Assembly (NCBI GenBank): GCA_001556125.1
Contig: LSIG01000032.1
Coordinates: 1-33,265, forward strand
Length of the DNA: 33,265 nt
Direction of reading: 5' to 3'
Source of the DNA: Rhizobiales bacterium CCH10-E5
GTDB taxonomy: Bacteria; Pseudomonadota; Alphaproteobacteria; Rhizobiales; Beijerinckiaceae
The notes under the pieces are model-generated. The model saw only the letters and a program-made list of their open reading frames with translations, had not been told where the DNA came from and did not search any database. The translations under genes were made by a program, and so were the position numbers. Positions 8,631 to 16,645 of this stretch are shown piece after piece (the first letter of the stretch is position 1; the number at the start of each line of letters is the position of its first letter).

Positions 8631-8656
8631 GTCTGACCAGATGTCAGACGGTCTGC
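8631..8656. promoter_or_regulatory. Candidate operator: inverted GTCTGAC repeats
   Basis: GTCTGAC (8631-8637) and GTCAGAC (8643-8649) form a perfect seven-base inverted repeat with a five-base spacer. A third half, GTCTG at 8652-8656, makes CAGAC-G-GTCTG with the second. The site lies between the tlpA stop and the start of the exonuclease fusion gene, both on the minus strand. It could be an operator for the downstream gene or a weak tlpA terminator without a T tract. Confidence 0.35.
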
Positions 8657-8659
8657 ACA

Positions 8660-9292
8660 TCACGGCCGCTTCAGCGCCGCGCCGATCAGCGCCTTGGCAT
8701 CGGCGCTCGCCCAGTCGGCGGGCCCCGGCAGGATCGCGAGCTCGCAGCCGTCGCGGTCGACGATCAGGCTGACCGGCATGCCGTCGACCTTGCGCGCCGC
8801 CCGCAGCTCCTGGAACACCCGCGCCTGCGGATCGGCGTAATAAGTCAGCGCCTTGATCTCGCGCTGGGCGAGCCAGGCCTTCGGCTTGTCGAGGTTGCGC
8901 GTGTCGATATTGATCGCCACGACCGCGAAATCCGGGCCGCCGAGCGCCGTCTGGAGCGCGTCGAGCGAAGGCATCTCCTTCAGGCAGGGCGGGCACCAGG
9001 TTGCCCAGAGATTGACGAGAACCACCTTGCCACGAAAGGCCGAGAGCGTCGTCGGCGCCCCGTCCGGACCGTTGAAGGCAAGGTCGGGCGTCGGCATGGG
9101 GGAAGCATGAACCTGAACCGCCGCGACCTCGCCGCGCGCCAGCGGCGCCATCGCGGCGGCAAGGGGCCGGGCGGCCCTGCAAGAAGCGGAATTGCCGGCA
9201 TCGCCCGCGACGGAGTAGAAGGCCGCACCGCCGGCGAGCGCGACGAGCAGAAGCGCCCCTCCGGCTGCGAACCATTTCGATCGTGACGTCAT
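8660..9292 (-). CDS. tlpA: TlpA-family thiol:disulfide reductase
   Basis: A 210-residue membrane-anchored periplasmic thioredoxin. One N-terminal hydrophobic segment (about residues 8-27) is followed by a thioredoxin fold with WCPPC at C100-C103 and the cis-proline loop DGMPVS. TlpA proteins reduce apo-cytochrome oxidase or copper-chaperone cysteines and take part in cytochrome maturation. The open frame extends to 9673, but that part lies opposite argH and reads as shadow; ATG at 9292 ([16 protein letters not shown]) is the natural start. It diverges from argH with only 28 bases between starts, a pairing known in rhizobia. A further cysteine at position 38 and one near the C-terminus (RDGCELA) are visible. 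Confidence 0.9.
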   Translation of the reverse strand: MTSRSKWFAAGGALLLVALAGGAAFYSVAGDAGNSASCRAARPLAAAMAPLARGEVAAVQVHASPMPTPDLAFNGPDGAPTTLSAFRGKVVLVNLWATWCPPCLKEMPSLDALQTALGGPDFAVVAINIDTRNLDKPKAWLAQREIKALTYYADPQARVFQELRAARKVDGMPVSLIVDRDGCELAILPGPADWASADAKALIGAALKRP

Positions 9293-9320
9293 CGGCGTCC
9301 TCAAATCAGGAAAGACCGTC

Positions 9321-10712
9321 GTGAGCAATCGCATGTGGGGTGGGCGTTTCGCCACGGGTCCCGACGCCATCATGGAGGAGATCAACGCCTCCATCGATTT
9401 CGACCAGCGCCTCTGGCGCCAGGACATCCGCGGTTCGCGCGCCCATGCCGCGATGCTCGGCGAAACGGGCATCCTGACGCAGGAGGATGTGGCCGCGATC
9501 GACGCTGGGCTCAAGCAGGTCGAGGCCGATATCGAGGCCGGGAGCTTCACGTTCTCGCGCGCGCTCGAGGACGTCCACATGAACGTCGAGAGCAATCTGA
9601 AGGACCGGATCGGCGCCGCGGCCGGCAGGCTCCACACCGGCCGCTCCCGCAACGACCAGGTCGCGACCGACATGCGGCTGTGGGTGCGCGATACGCTCGA
9701 CCAGCTCGACGAGCAGATGGCCGATCTCCAGCTCGCGCTGGCCGAGAAGGCCGAGACCTATGCCGGCGCGGTGATGCCGGGCTTCACTCATCTCCAGTCG
9801 GCCCAGCCGGTGACCTTCGGCCACCATCTGCTCGCCTATGTCGAGATGCTGGGCCGCGACCGCGGCCGCGTCGCCGATGCGCGCCGGCGGCTCAACGAAT
9901 GCCCGCTCGGCGCCGCCGCGCTCGCCGGCACCTCCTTCCCGATCGACCGAGAGATGACTGCCAGGGCGCTCGGCTTCGACCGGCCCACGGCGAACTCGCT
10001 CGATTCCGTCTCCGACCGCGACTTCGTGCTGGAAACGCTGTCGGCGGCCTCGATCTGCGCGATGCATCTCTCGCGGCTGGCCGAGGAGATCGTGCTCTGG
10101 GCGACGCCGCAATTCGGCTTCGTGCGCCTCTCCGACGCCTTCTCGACCGGCTCCTCCATCATGCCGCAGAAGCGCAACCCCGACGCCGCCGAGCTGGTGC
10201 GCGGCAAGGCGGGGCGCGTCTTCGGCCATCTGCAGGCGATGCTGACGATGATGAAGGGCCTGCCGCTGACCTATTCGAAGGACATGCAGGAGGACAAGGA
10301 AGGCACCTTCGACGCCCTGCAGACGCTCTCGCTCTGCCTCGCCGCCACGGCCGGCATGGTCCGCGACATGCAGCCCGACCTGAAGGTGATGAAGCGCGCG
10401 GCCGGCCTCGGCTACGCCACCGCGACCGACCTCGCCGACTGGCTGGTGCGCGTGCTGAAGATGCCCTTCCGCGACGCCCACCACGTCACCGGCCGCCTCG
10501 TCGGCATCGCCTCGGAGAAGAAGGTCGGGCTGGAAAAGCTCAGCCTCGCCGAGATGCAGGCCGTCGAGCCGCAGATCACCGAGGCCGTCTTCGCCGTCCT
10601 CGGCGTCGACCAGTCGGTCCGCAGCCGCACCAGCTATGGCGGTACGGCGCCCAACAATGTCCGCCGCCAGGCGCGGCGCTGGCTGAAGAAGCTGGCGCCG
10701 ACAAAGGCGTGA
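9321..10712 (+). CDS. argH: Argininosuccinate lyase ArgH
   Basis: It splits argininosuccinate to arginine and fumarate, the last step of arginine synthesis, in the cytosol as a homotetramer. The 463 residues contain the superfamily signature [12 protein letters not shown] and the other active-site segments: [29 protein letters not shown] and [14 protein letters not shown] start at 9321 is chosen because AGGAAAG lies seven bases upstream and [10 protein letters not shown] is the standard beginning. It leads the argH-lptM-lysA run, although a repeat element separates it from the lipoprotein gene. Confidence 0.97.
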   Translation: MSNRMWGGRFATGPDAIMEEINASIDFDQRLWRQDIRGSRAHAAMLGETGILTQEDVAAIDAGLKQVEADIEAGSFTFSRALEDVHMNVESNLKDRIGAAAGRLHTGRSRNDQVATDMRLWVRDTLDQLDEQMADLQLALAEKAETYAGAVMPGFTHLQSAQPVTFGHHLLAYVEMLGRDRGRVADARRRLNECPLGAAALAGTSFPIDREMTARALGFDRPTANSLDSVSDRDFVLETLSAASICAMHLSRLAEEIVLWATPQFGFVRLSDAFSTGSSIMPQKRNPDAAELVRGKAGRVFGHLQAMLTMMKGLPLTYSKDMQEDKEGTFDALQTLSLCLAATAGMVRDMQPDLKVMKRAAGLGYATATDLADWLVRVLKMPFRDAHHVTGRLVGIASEKKVGLEKLSLAEMQAVEPQITEAVFAVLGVDQSVRSRTSYGGTAPNNVRRQARRWLKKLAPTKA

Positions 10713-10718
10713 TCCTTG

Positions 10719-10836
10719 CCGTCATGCTCGGCCCTGTGCCGAGCATCCACGCCGTGAGCGCCTGCCCAGGGCGAAGACGTGGATGGTCGGGACAAGCCCG
10801 ACCATGATGGATGGGACCGTCGTTCGAGAATGACGG
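10719..10836. repeat. Nested inverted-repeat element, copy 2 (argH/lptM spacer)
   Basis: It begins with CCGTCATG (10719) and ends with ATGACGG (10836). Inside are an 8-base stem TGCTCGGC/GCCGAGCA (10725-10745) and a second stem GGTCGGG/CCCGACC with an ACAAG-type loop. The inner sequence differs from copies 1, 4 and 7, so this is a subtype. Confidence 0.7.
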
Positions 10837-10914
10837 CTCAACACGCCAAAGCCTCGCCTCCGCCGCCATCCTTCGCTACAGTCCCATCCTCGCCTCGCCC
10901 AAGGGTTCGCTTCC

Positions 10915-11178
10915 GTGCTGCACTCCCGCCTGAAACTCGGCCGCGCCGTCCTCGTCGCGGGCCTGCTCGCTCTCGCGCTCGGAGCCTGCGGCCGCAAAGG
11001 CCCGCTCGAGCCGCCGCCGAACGCCACCGGCGCGATCGACCTGCCGGATTCCCAGATCGGCGCGGTCGAGAACAACACGGGCGGCATCGGCGAGACCTCG
11101 ATCCTGGCCCGCCCGGCCAAGGCCAACCGCGCCATCACGGTCCCTGAGAAGCCCTTCGTCCTCGACCCGATCCTCTGA
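10915..11178 (+). CDS. lptM: LptM-like small lipoprotein
   Basis: An 87-residue lipoprotein. A basic start and hydrophobic segment lead to the lipobox LALGAC, with lipidation expected at the cysteine (residue 25). The following GRKGPLEPP is the hallmark CGxKGPL motif of the LptM (YifL) family, which in E. coli helps assemble the LptDE lipopolysaccharide translocon. The rest is a short low-complexity tail probably in the periplasm. Start is GTG at 10915; no stronger alternative is seen. It sits ten bases before lysA, the same arrangement as in many Proteobacteria, so the two are likely co-transcribed. Confidence 0.88.
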   Translation: MLHSRLKLGRAVLVAGLLALALGACGRKGPLEPPPNATGAIDLPDSQIGAVENNTGGIGETSILARPAKANRAITVPEKPFVLDPIL

Positions 11179-11188
11179 GCCGGCCCCG

Positions 11189-12478
11189 ATGCACCATTTC
11201 AGCTATCGCGACGGCGCCCTCTTCGCGGAGGATGTCGATCTGCGCCGCATCGCCGATGAGGTCGGCACGCCGGTCTATGTCTATTCCTCGGCCACGATCG
11301 AGCGGCATTACCGGCTCTATGCGGAGGCCATGACCCGCGCCGCCGGCGGCGGCAAGGCGCACGTCTTCTACGCGATGAAGGCCAACGGCAATCTCGGCGT
11401 GCTGAAGACGCTCGCCGCGCTCGGCGCCGGCGCCGACACGGTCTCCGAGGGCGAGGTCCGCAAGGCGCTCGCGGCCGGCTTCCCGCCGGAGCGGATCGTC
11501 TTCTCCGGCGTCGGCAAGAGCGAAAGCGAGCTGCGCTTCGCGGTCGAGGCCGGCATCTACCAGGTCAATATCGAGACCGAAGGCGAACTCGACCTGCTCT
11601 CCCGCGTCGCCAGCCAGCTCGGCAAGCGCCAGGAGGCGGTGTTCCGCGTCAATCCCGATATCGGCGCCGGCGGCCACGCCAAGATCACCACGGGCTCGTC
11701 GGAGAACAAGTTCGGCGTCTCCTTCGAGGAGGTCGGCCGGCTCTATGCCCGCGCCGCCAACCTGCCGGGCGTGCGGATCATGGGCCTGGCTCTGCATATC
11801 GGCAGCCAGATCCGCGAGACGGAGTCCTTCGAGGCGGCCTATGCCAAGATGGCCACGCTGGTCGGCGACTTGCGCGGCGAGGGCCACCGCGTCGAGCGGC
11901 TCGATCTCGGCGGCGGCCTCGGCATCCCCTACGACATCCCGAAGGAGTTCGATCACGGGCCGGGCCTGATCGAGGCCTATGCCGGCATGGTCGCGCGCGT
12001 CACGAAGGGACTCGAGGTCGAACTCGGCTTCGAGCCGGGCCGCCTGATCGTCGGCAATGCCGGCATCCTGATGACGCGGGTGCTGCATCTCAATCCGCGC
12101 CCGAGCAAGCAATTCCTCGTCGTTGACGCGGCGATGAACGATCTCGTGCGGCCGGCCATGTACGAGGCCTATCACGAGATCTGGCCGGTGGCGGAGCCGA
12201 AGCCCGGCACGCCGGACGTCGCCTATGACGTCGTCGGGCCGATCTGCGAATCGGGCGACACCTTCACCACCGGCCGCATGCTGCCGGCGCTGAAGCCGGG
12301 CGACCTGATCGCCTTCATGACCGCCGGTGCCTATGGCGCCAGCATGGCCTCGACCTACAACCAGCGCCTGCTCGTGCCCGAGGTTCTCGTGAAGGGCGCC
12401 GAATTCGCCGTGACGCGGCCGCGCCAAACCTTCGAGCAGCTCCTCGGCACAGATCGTGCACCGCCCTGGCTCGCCTGA
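11189..12478 (+). CDS. lysA: Diaminopimelate decarboxylase LysA
   Basis: It decarboxylates meso-diaminopimelate to lysine with PLP, the last step of lysine synthesis. The 429 residues fit the family. Visible are the PLP lysine motif FYAMKANGN near residue 60, the glycine-rich phosphate loop LDLGGGLGIPY, the HIGSQI segment, and the C-terminal active-site GPICESGD (cysteine) and AGAYGASMASTYNQR. The ATG at 11189 gives the usual MHHFSYRDGAL start. It is the third gene of argH-lptM-lysA. Confidence 0.97.
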   Translation: MHHFSYRDGALFAEDVDLRRIADEVGTPVYVYSSATIERHYRLYAEAMTRAAGGGKAHVFYAMKANGNLGVLKTLAALGAGADTVSEGEVRKALAAGFPPERIVFSGVGKSESELRFAVEAGIYQVNIETEGELDLLSRVASQLGKRQEAVFRVNPDIGAGGHAKITTGSSENKFGVSFEEVGRLYARAANLPGVRIMGLALHIGSQIRETESFEAAYAKMATLVGDLRGEGHRVERLDLGGGLGIPYDIPKEFDHGPGLIEAYAGMVARVTKGLEVELGFEPGRLIVGNAGILMTRVLHLNPRPSKQFLVVDAAMNDLVRPAMYEAYHEIWPVAEPKPGTPDVAYDVVGPICESGDTFTTGRMLPALKPGDLIAFMTAGAYGASMASTYNQRLLVPEVLVKGAEFAVTRPRQTFEQLLGTDRAPPWLA

Positions 12479-12619
12479 CCGCGTTCACGAAACGTGGAGC
12501 GGAGCCGGGCGCGACGTCTTCGCACTGGCCTTGCCATATTCACGTGCTAGCGTCGTCACCTTGACCCGCGAGAGGGCGGGAGATCCCGGCGGCATTCGGG
12601 GGCGGCTCGGAGCGACGGC

Positions 12620-15370
12620 ATGAAGGAAGCGCAGCGCCGCGAGGCGCCGGTTCGGATCGAGGGCGTGCGGCAGCGTCTGGCACGCCTCGCCATGGCGTCT
12701 CGGCTCGCGCTCGGATGGGAACGGCTCTGGCCGCGCCTCTGGCTGCCCCTCGGCATCCTCCTCACCTTCCTCGCCGTCTCCTGGTTCGGTCTCTGGACGA
12801 TCCTGCCCTGGCAGGGCCGCGCGCTCGGTGTCGCGCTCTTCGCCACGGCCTTTCTGGCGAGCCTCTGGCATGTCGCGCGCCTCGCGCTGCCGACCCATCG
12901 CGACGCACTGACCCGCCTCGACCACTCCCTCGAAGGCGGGCACCGTCCGGCCTCGGCGCTCGAGGACAGTCTCGCCGTCGGCGCCAGGGACCCTGTCTCT
13001 CAGGCGCTCTGGGCCCTGCATGTCGAGCGCCAGAGCCAGCGCATCGAGGGCCTGCGCGTCGCCGCCCCGCAGCCGCGGATGGCCAATCGCGACCGCCACG
13101 CGCTGCGCGCCGTGCCCGTTCTCGCCGCCATCACCGCCTTTTTCGTCGCCGGCCCGGAGAGCGACCAGCGCCTGCGCGCCGCCTTCGACTGGCGCGGCCC
13201 GTCCCTGCCGGCGCCAGCCACCCGCATCGACGCCTGGATCGACCCGCCGGCCTATACCCGCCTGCCGCCGATGCTGATCGACTTCGCCAAACTGGCGAAC
13301 GCGCCGATCAGCGCGCCCGAGAAATCGACGATCGTCGTCCGCATCGCCGGCAAGTCCGCGATGGACGTCGCCGTGACCGGCCGGCTCGACGCCCTGGCCG
13401 AACCCAAACCCGGCGAAGGCAAAGCTGCGGATGGCAAGGCTGCGGACGGCAAGCCGGCCGACGCGAAAGCGACGGCGGCCCCGGCGGCGAAGCCCGCTCC
13501 CGGCCAGGCACCCGCGGTCGTCGAGCGGCGCTACACGCTCGCCGGCAACGGCACGCTGCGTCTCACCGGCTCCGGTGCGCCGGGCGGCACGCTCTCGATC
13601 ACCGCCATTCCAGACCGCGCCCCGGAAATCGCCTTCCGCGAACCGCCCAAGCCGGTCACCGGCGCACAGCCCGGCGGGCTGTCGATCACCTATGAGGCGA
13701 AGGACGATTACGGTCTCGCCTCCGTCGAGGCGACGGTCGAGCGCGCCGGCCCGCCCTCCTCCGGCCGCTCGCTGGTCGAGGCGCCGAAGCAGGCGCTCAG
13801 CGTGCCCTCTTCCCCCACCGGCGAGGAAGAGCTGAAGAGCACGGTCGACTTCTCCGCCCATCCCTGGGCCGGCGCGAAGGTCCGCATGACGCTGGTCGCG
13901 CGCGACGAGGCCGGGCAGGAGGGCCGCAGCGAGGCGGTCGAGGTCGTGCTGCCGCAGCGCACCTTCGCCAAGCCGCTCGCCAAGGCTCTCGTCGAGCAGC
14001 GCCGCAAGCTGGTCATGAATGTCGACGACCGCAGCAAGGTCCAGCTCGCCATGGACGCGCTGCTGATCGAGCCCGAGCTCTTCATGAAGGAGACCGGCGT
14101 CTATCTCGGCATGCGCCTGATCGGCGAGCGCCTTCGCCGGGCCGGCAGCGACGATCAGCTGCGCGAAGTCGCCGAGCTGATGTGGGCGCTCGCCCTCCAG
14201 CTCGAGGATGGCGACCTCTCCGATGCCGAGCGCGCCTTGCGTGCGGCTCAGGAGAACCTGCAGCAGGCGCTGGAGCGTGGCGCCTCCGAGGACGAGATCA
14301 AGAAGCTGACCGACGATCTGCGCCGGGCCATGGACCAGTTCATGCGCCAGCTCGCCGAGCAGATGCAGCGCCAGCAGCAGAACGCCGACCCCAACCAGAT
14401 GTCGCAGCTGCCGGAAAACTTCCGGACGGTAACGCCGCGCGACCTGCAGAACATGCTCAACCGCATCGAGGAGCTCTCCCGCCGCGGCGACATGGCCGAG
14501 GCGCAGCGTCTGATGGAGCAGCTCAACCAGATGCTGAACAATCTCCAGATGGCGCGTCCGGGCCAGCAGGACCCGCGCCAGCGCGAGATGAATCAGGCCC
14601 TCTCCGATCTCGACCGGATGACCCGCGAGCAGCAGAACCTGCGCGACGAGACCTTCCAGCAGGAGCAGCAGCGCCAGAACCGAGCCCAGCGCGGCCAGCG
14701 CCCCGGCCAGCAGCAGGCGCGGCCCGGCCAGCAGGGCCAGCGGCAGCAGGGTCAGCGCGGCCAGCAGCCGGGCCAGCAGCCCGGCGACCAGGGCGAGGAC
14801 GGCGAGGAGGGCGAAGGCCAGCAGGGTGCGCAAGGGCAGCAGGGCCAAGGCGGGCAGAGTCTCGCGCAGCGGCAGCAGCAATTGCGCGAGCGCCTGCAGG
14901 ATCTGCAGCGCCGGATGCGCGGTATGGGCGCGCCGCAGCAGGGCGAGCTCGGCGAGGCCGAGGGCGCCATGGGCGAGGCCGGCGAACAGCTCGGCCAGGG
15001 CCAGGGCGAAGGCGCACTCGACGCGCAGGGGCGGGCGCTGGAGGCGCTGCGCCGTGGCGCGCAGAACCTCGCCCAGCAGATGCAGGGCCAGCCCGGCGAG
15101 GGTGGCGAACCGGGCGAAGGCGCCTTCGGCGAACCCGACGGCCAGCCGGCGGGCCGCCCCTCGGCCCAGCAGCGCGGCCGCGAGGACCCGCTCGGCCGGC
15201 CGCAGCGCCAGCGCGACTGGGCCGATGGCCGCGTCCGCGTGCCCGGCGCGGACGAAAGCGCGACCCAGCGCGCCCGCCGCATCCTCGAGGAACTCCGCCG
15301 CCGCCTCGGCGACCCGTCGCGGCCGATGGAGGAGCTGGATTATCTGGAGCGGCTGCTCAGGCGGAATTGA
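12620..15370 (+). CDS. TIGR02302/DUF4175 large membrane protein
   Basis: A 916-residue protein of a family found almost only in alphaproteobacteria, typically just after lysA. The N-terminus has two hydrophobic segments (about residues 40-85) and a third near residues 165-180. Then comes a large probably periplasmic region with an Ala/Lys-rich linker, a helical coiled-coil-like middle (about 450-680), and a very Gln/Gly-rich tail. It ends with the conserved EELDYLERLLRRN, which argues against truncation. The function of the family is unknown; an envelope role is likely from topology. ATG at 12620 has GGAG a few bases upstream. Confidence 0.85.
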   Translation: MKEAQRREAPVRIEGVRQRLARLAMASRLALGWERLWPRLWLPLGILLTFLAVSWFGLWTILPWQGRALGVALFATAFLASLWHVARLALPTHRDALTRLDHSLEGGHRPASALEDSLAVGARDPVSQALWALHVERQSQRIEGLRVAAPQPRMANRDRHALRAVPVLAAITAFFVAGPESDQRLRAAFDWRGPSLPAPATRIDAWIDPPAYTRLPPMLIDFAKLANAPISAPEKSTIVVRIAGKSAMDVAVTGRLDALAEPKPGEGKAADGKAADGKPADAKATAAPAAKPAPGQAPAVVERRYTLAGNGTLRLTGSGAPGGTLSITAIPDRAPEIAFREPPKPVTGAQPGGLSITYEAKDDYGLASVEATVERAGPPSSGRSLVEAPKQALSVPSSPTGEEELKSTVDFSAHPWAGAKVRMTLVARDEAGQEGRSEAVEVVLPQRTFAKPLAKALVEQRRKLVMNVDDRSKVQLAMDALLIEPELFMKETGVYLGMRLIGERLRRAGSDDQLREVAELMWALALQLEDGDLSDAERALRAAQENLQQALERGASEDEIKKLTDDLRRAMDQFMRQLAEQMQRQQQNADPNQMSQLPENFRTVTPRDLQNMLNRIEELSRRGDMAEAQRLMEQLNQMLNNLQMARPGQQDPRQREMNQALSDLDRMTREQQNLRDETFQQEQQRQNRAQRGQRPGQQQARPGQQGQRQQGQRGQQPGQQPGDQGEDGEEGEGQQGAQGQQGQGGQSLAQRQQQLRERLQDLQRRMRGMGAPQQGELGEAEGAMGEAGEQLGQGQGEGALDAQGRALEALRRGAQNLAQQMQGQPGEGGEPGEGAFGEPDGQPAGRPSAQQRGREDPLGRPQRQRDWADGRVRVPGADESATQRARRILEELRRRLGDPSRPMEELDYLERLLRRN
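13416..13475 (+). repeat. Short imperfect tandem repeats in DUF4175 gene
   Basis: Several near-identical 12-15-base units of the type GGCAAAGCTGCGGAT encode GKAADGKAADGKPADAKA, an Ala/Lys/Asp linker between the membrane part and the coiled-coil part. Such units are prone to change in copy number. Confidence 0.6.
14650..14880 (+). repeat. Gln/Gly-rich low-complexity tract in DUF4175 gene
   Basis: Dense GGCCAGCAG-type units encode a run of Q, G, R and P (for example QRGQRPGQQQARPGQQ). This is a disordered, compositionally simple segment before the conserved C-terminal end. The opposite strand is open across it, giving a long but spurious reading frame. Confidence 0.75.
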
Positions 15371-15399
15371 CGGTTCGTGGCCGCAGGCGACGAACCGTC
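15369..15399 (+). terminator. Hairpin at the end of the DUF4175 gene
   Basis: GACGGTTCGT (15369-15378) and ACGAACCGTC (15390-15399) form a perfect 10-base stem with an 11-base loop; the left arm overlaps the TGA stop. No T tract follows, so it may terminate poorly or mainly protect the 3' end. Its right arm overlaps the start of repeat copy 3. Confidence 0.5.
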
Positions 15400-15472
15400 A
15401 TCCTCGGGCGGAGCGTAGAGCAGACCCGAGGATCTCCTGCAGGAGATGGTCGGCTCAAGGCCGACCATGACG
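15395..15472. repeat. Nested inverted-repeat element, copy 3
   Basis: It begins with CCGTCATCC (15395) and ends with ATGACG (15472). Inside are stems CCTCGGG/CCCGAGG, the palindrome CTCCTGCAGGAG (15434-15445) and TGGTCGGC/GCCGACCA. It lies between convergent genes, and its right end supplies the last codons of the exporter gene on the minus strand. Confidence 0.7.
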
Positions 15473-16318
15473 CGGGCCGTAGCTCGCCACCACCGCCCCA
15501 ACAACGATCAGCACGCAGGAGACAGCGAGCAGCCAGCTCGGCTGGGCATAGCCCGCCAGTACGAGGATGATCGTCGAGAGCACCGGCGCGGCATAGGACG
15601 CGACGCCGAGCAGCGCGACGTCACCCTGCTTCATGCCGATGTCCCAGACCACGAAGGCGAGCCCGATCGAGCCGAGGCCCAGCCCGAATACGCCCGCCCA
15701 TTCGACCGCCGTCAGCGTCCACAGCGTCGTCTCGAAGGCGAGATGGCAGGCGAAGGCCGGGATGGCGCAGCCGAGCATGGTGATACACAGGCTCTCTGAC
15801 GGCACGGTGGCGAAGCGGCGGGACACCACCGAATAGCTCGCCCAGACGAAGGCGCCGAGCGCCGCCAGGAGATGCCCCAGCGCGAGCCCCTGCCCCGCTC
15901 CGAGCCCGCCCGAGACCAGCAGCGCGGTGGCGGCCAGCCCGATCAGCGCGCCGACCAGATGCCGCGGCCGCAGCCGCCCGCCCGGCAACAGCGCGGCGAA
16001 CAGCACGATCAGCAGCGGCCAGAGATAATGGATCAGATTGGCCTCGGCCGCCGGCGCCGTCTTCACCGCCGCATAATAGAGCGCCGTGTCGCCGAAGGGG
16101 CCGTAGAGCCCGAGCGCAAAGGAGGCCGGCGTCGGGCGGATGCGCACGAGCTGCCCGCGCGCGGCCGCGATCGCGAGGATCAAAAGGCCACCGATCACGA
16201 AGGTCATGCCGACGAGCTGGAACGGCGGCACCCGCCCGCTCATCGCCGTGAATAGGGCGAGCGTCGACCAGAGCAGGATGGCGAGGAAGCCGATGAGCGT
16301 GGCGGTGCGGGAGGTCAT
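15455..16318 (-). CDS. EamA/DMT-family exporter (YddG-like)
   Basis: A 287-residue inner-membrane protein with about ten hydrophobic segments arranged as two EamA repeats. The start MTSRTATLIGFLAILLWST and the NLIHYLWPLLIVLFA segment resemble the aromatic amino-acid exporter YddG. Substrate is not certain from sequence. The frame is open far upstream (to 17092), but only 16318 gives a sensible N-terminus at the first membrane helix; ATG at 16363 is a less likely alternative. The last residues (GPRHGRP) are encoded by repeat copy 3, so the C-terminus appears to have been set by insertion of that element. Confidence 0.85.
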   Translation of the reverse strand: MTSRTATLIGFLAILLWSTLALFTAMSGRVPPFQLVGMTFVIGGLLILAIAAARGQLVRIRPTPASFALGLYGPFGDTALYYAAVKTAPAAEANLIHYLWPLLIVLFAALLPGGRLRPRHLVGALIGLAATALLVSGGLGAGQGLALGHLLAALGAFVWASYSVVSRRFATVPSESLCITMLGCAIPAFACHLAFETTLWTLTAVEWAGVFGLGLGSIGLAFVVWDIGMKQGDVALLGVASYAAPVLSTIILVLAGYAQPSWLLAVSCVLIVVGAVVASYGPRHGRP

Positions 16319-16645
16319 GGTCGAGGCAGGTTGGAGCGGGCTGAAGGGCTCGATAGCAGGCATGCCCCGGAAAGCCGAGAGTGGGAGGGCGCAGATCAAT
16401 ACACCGTCATCCCGGGCGACCGGAGGGAGACCCGGGATCCATTCCGGAACGCCTGCCCGGATAGGTTCCGGAATGCATCCCGGATCTCCGCTTCGCTGCG
16501 TCCGGGATGACGGCGTGGTTCTCAACGAGCAGGCGGTGAGCGCCTTCGCCGCAGCGCAGCACAGCCTTGGCGCCATAGGCGCCATGATCGCAGCGCCGGA
16601 TCGCCGCCATTGACCGCAAGGGAGCGAAGGATCAAGCGTCGGACC
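16319..16645. other. 327-base divergent spacer between the two transporter genes
   Basis: The middle is filled by repeat copy 4 (16404-16513). The flanks (16319-16403 and 16514-16645) show no convincing coding potential, no RNA gene and no clear -35/-10 pair, though the promoters of both divergent transporters must lie here. Confidence 0.5.
16404..16513. repeat. Nested inverted-repeat element, copy 4
   Basis: A perfect 12-base terminal inverted repeat, CCGTCATCCCGG (16404-16415) and CCGGGATGACGG (16502-16513), encloses an inner pair built from GGGATCCATTCCGGAA and TTCCGGAATGCATCCC. It lies between divergent transporter genes. Confidence 0.85.

Noticed and set aside
9293..9673. Upstream extension of the tlpA frame
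   Set aside because: It is antisense to argH and the protein starts properly at 9292.
12485..14881. 798-codon minus-strand open frame opposite the DUF4175 gene
   Set aside because: Shadow of the Gln/Gly-rich and GC-rich coding strand; Leu/Ala runs mirror CAG/GCC codons, and there is no start signal.
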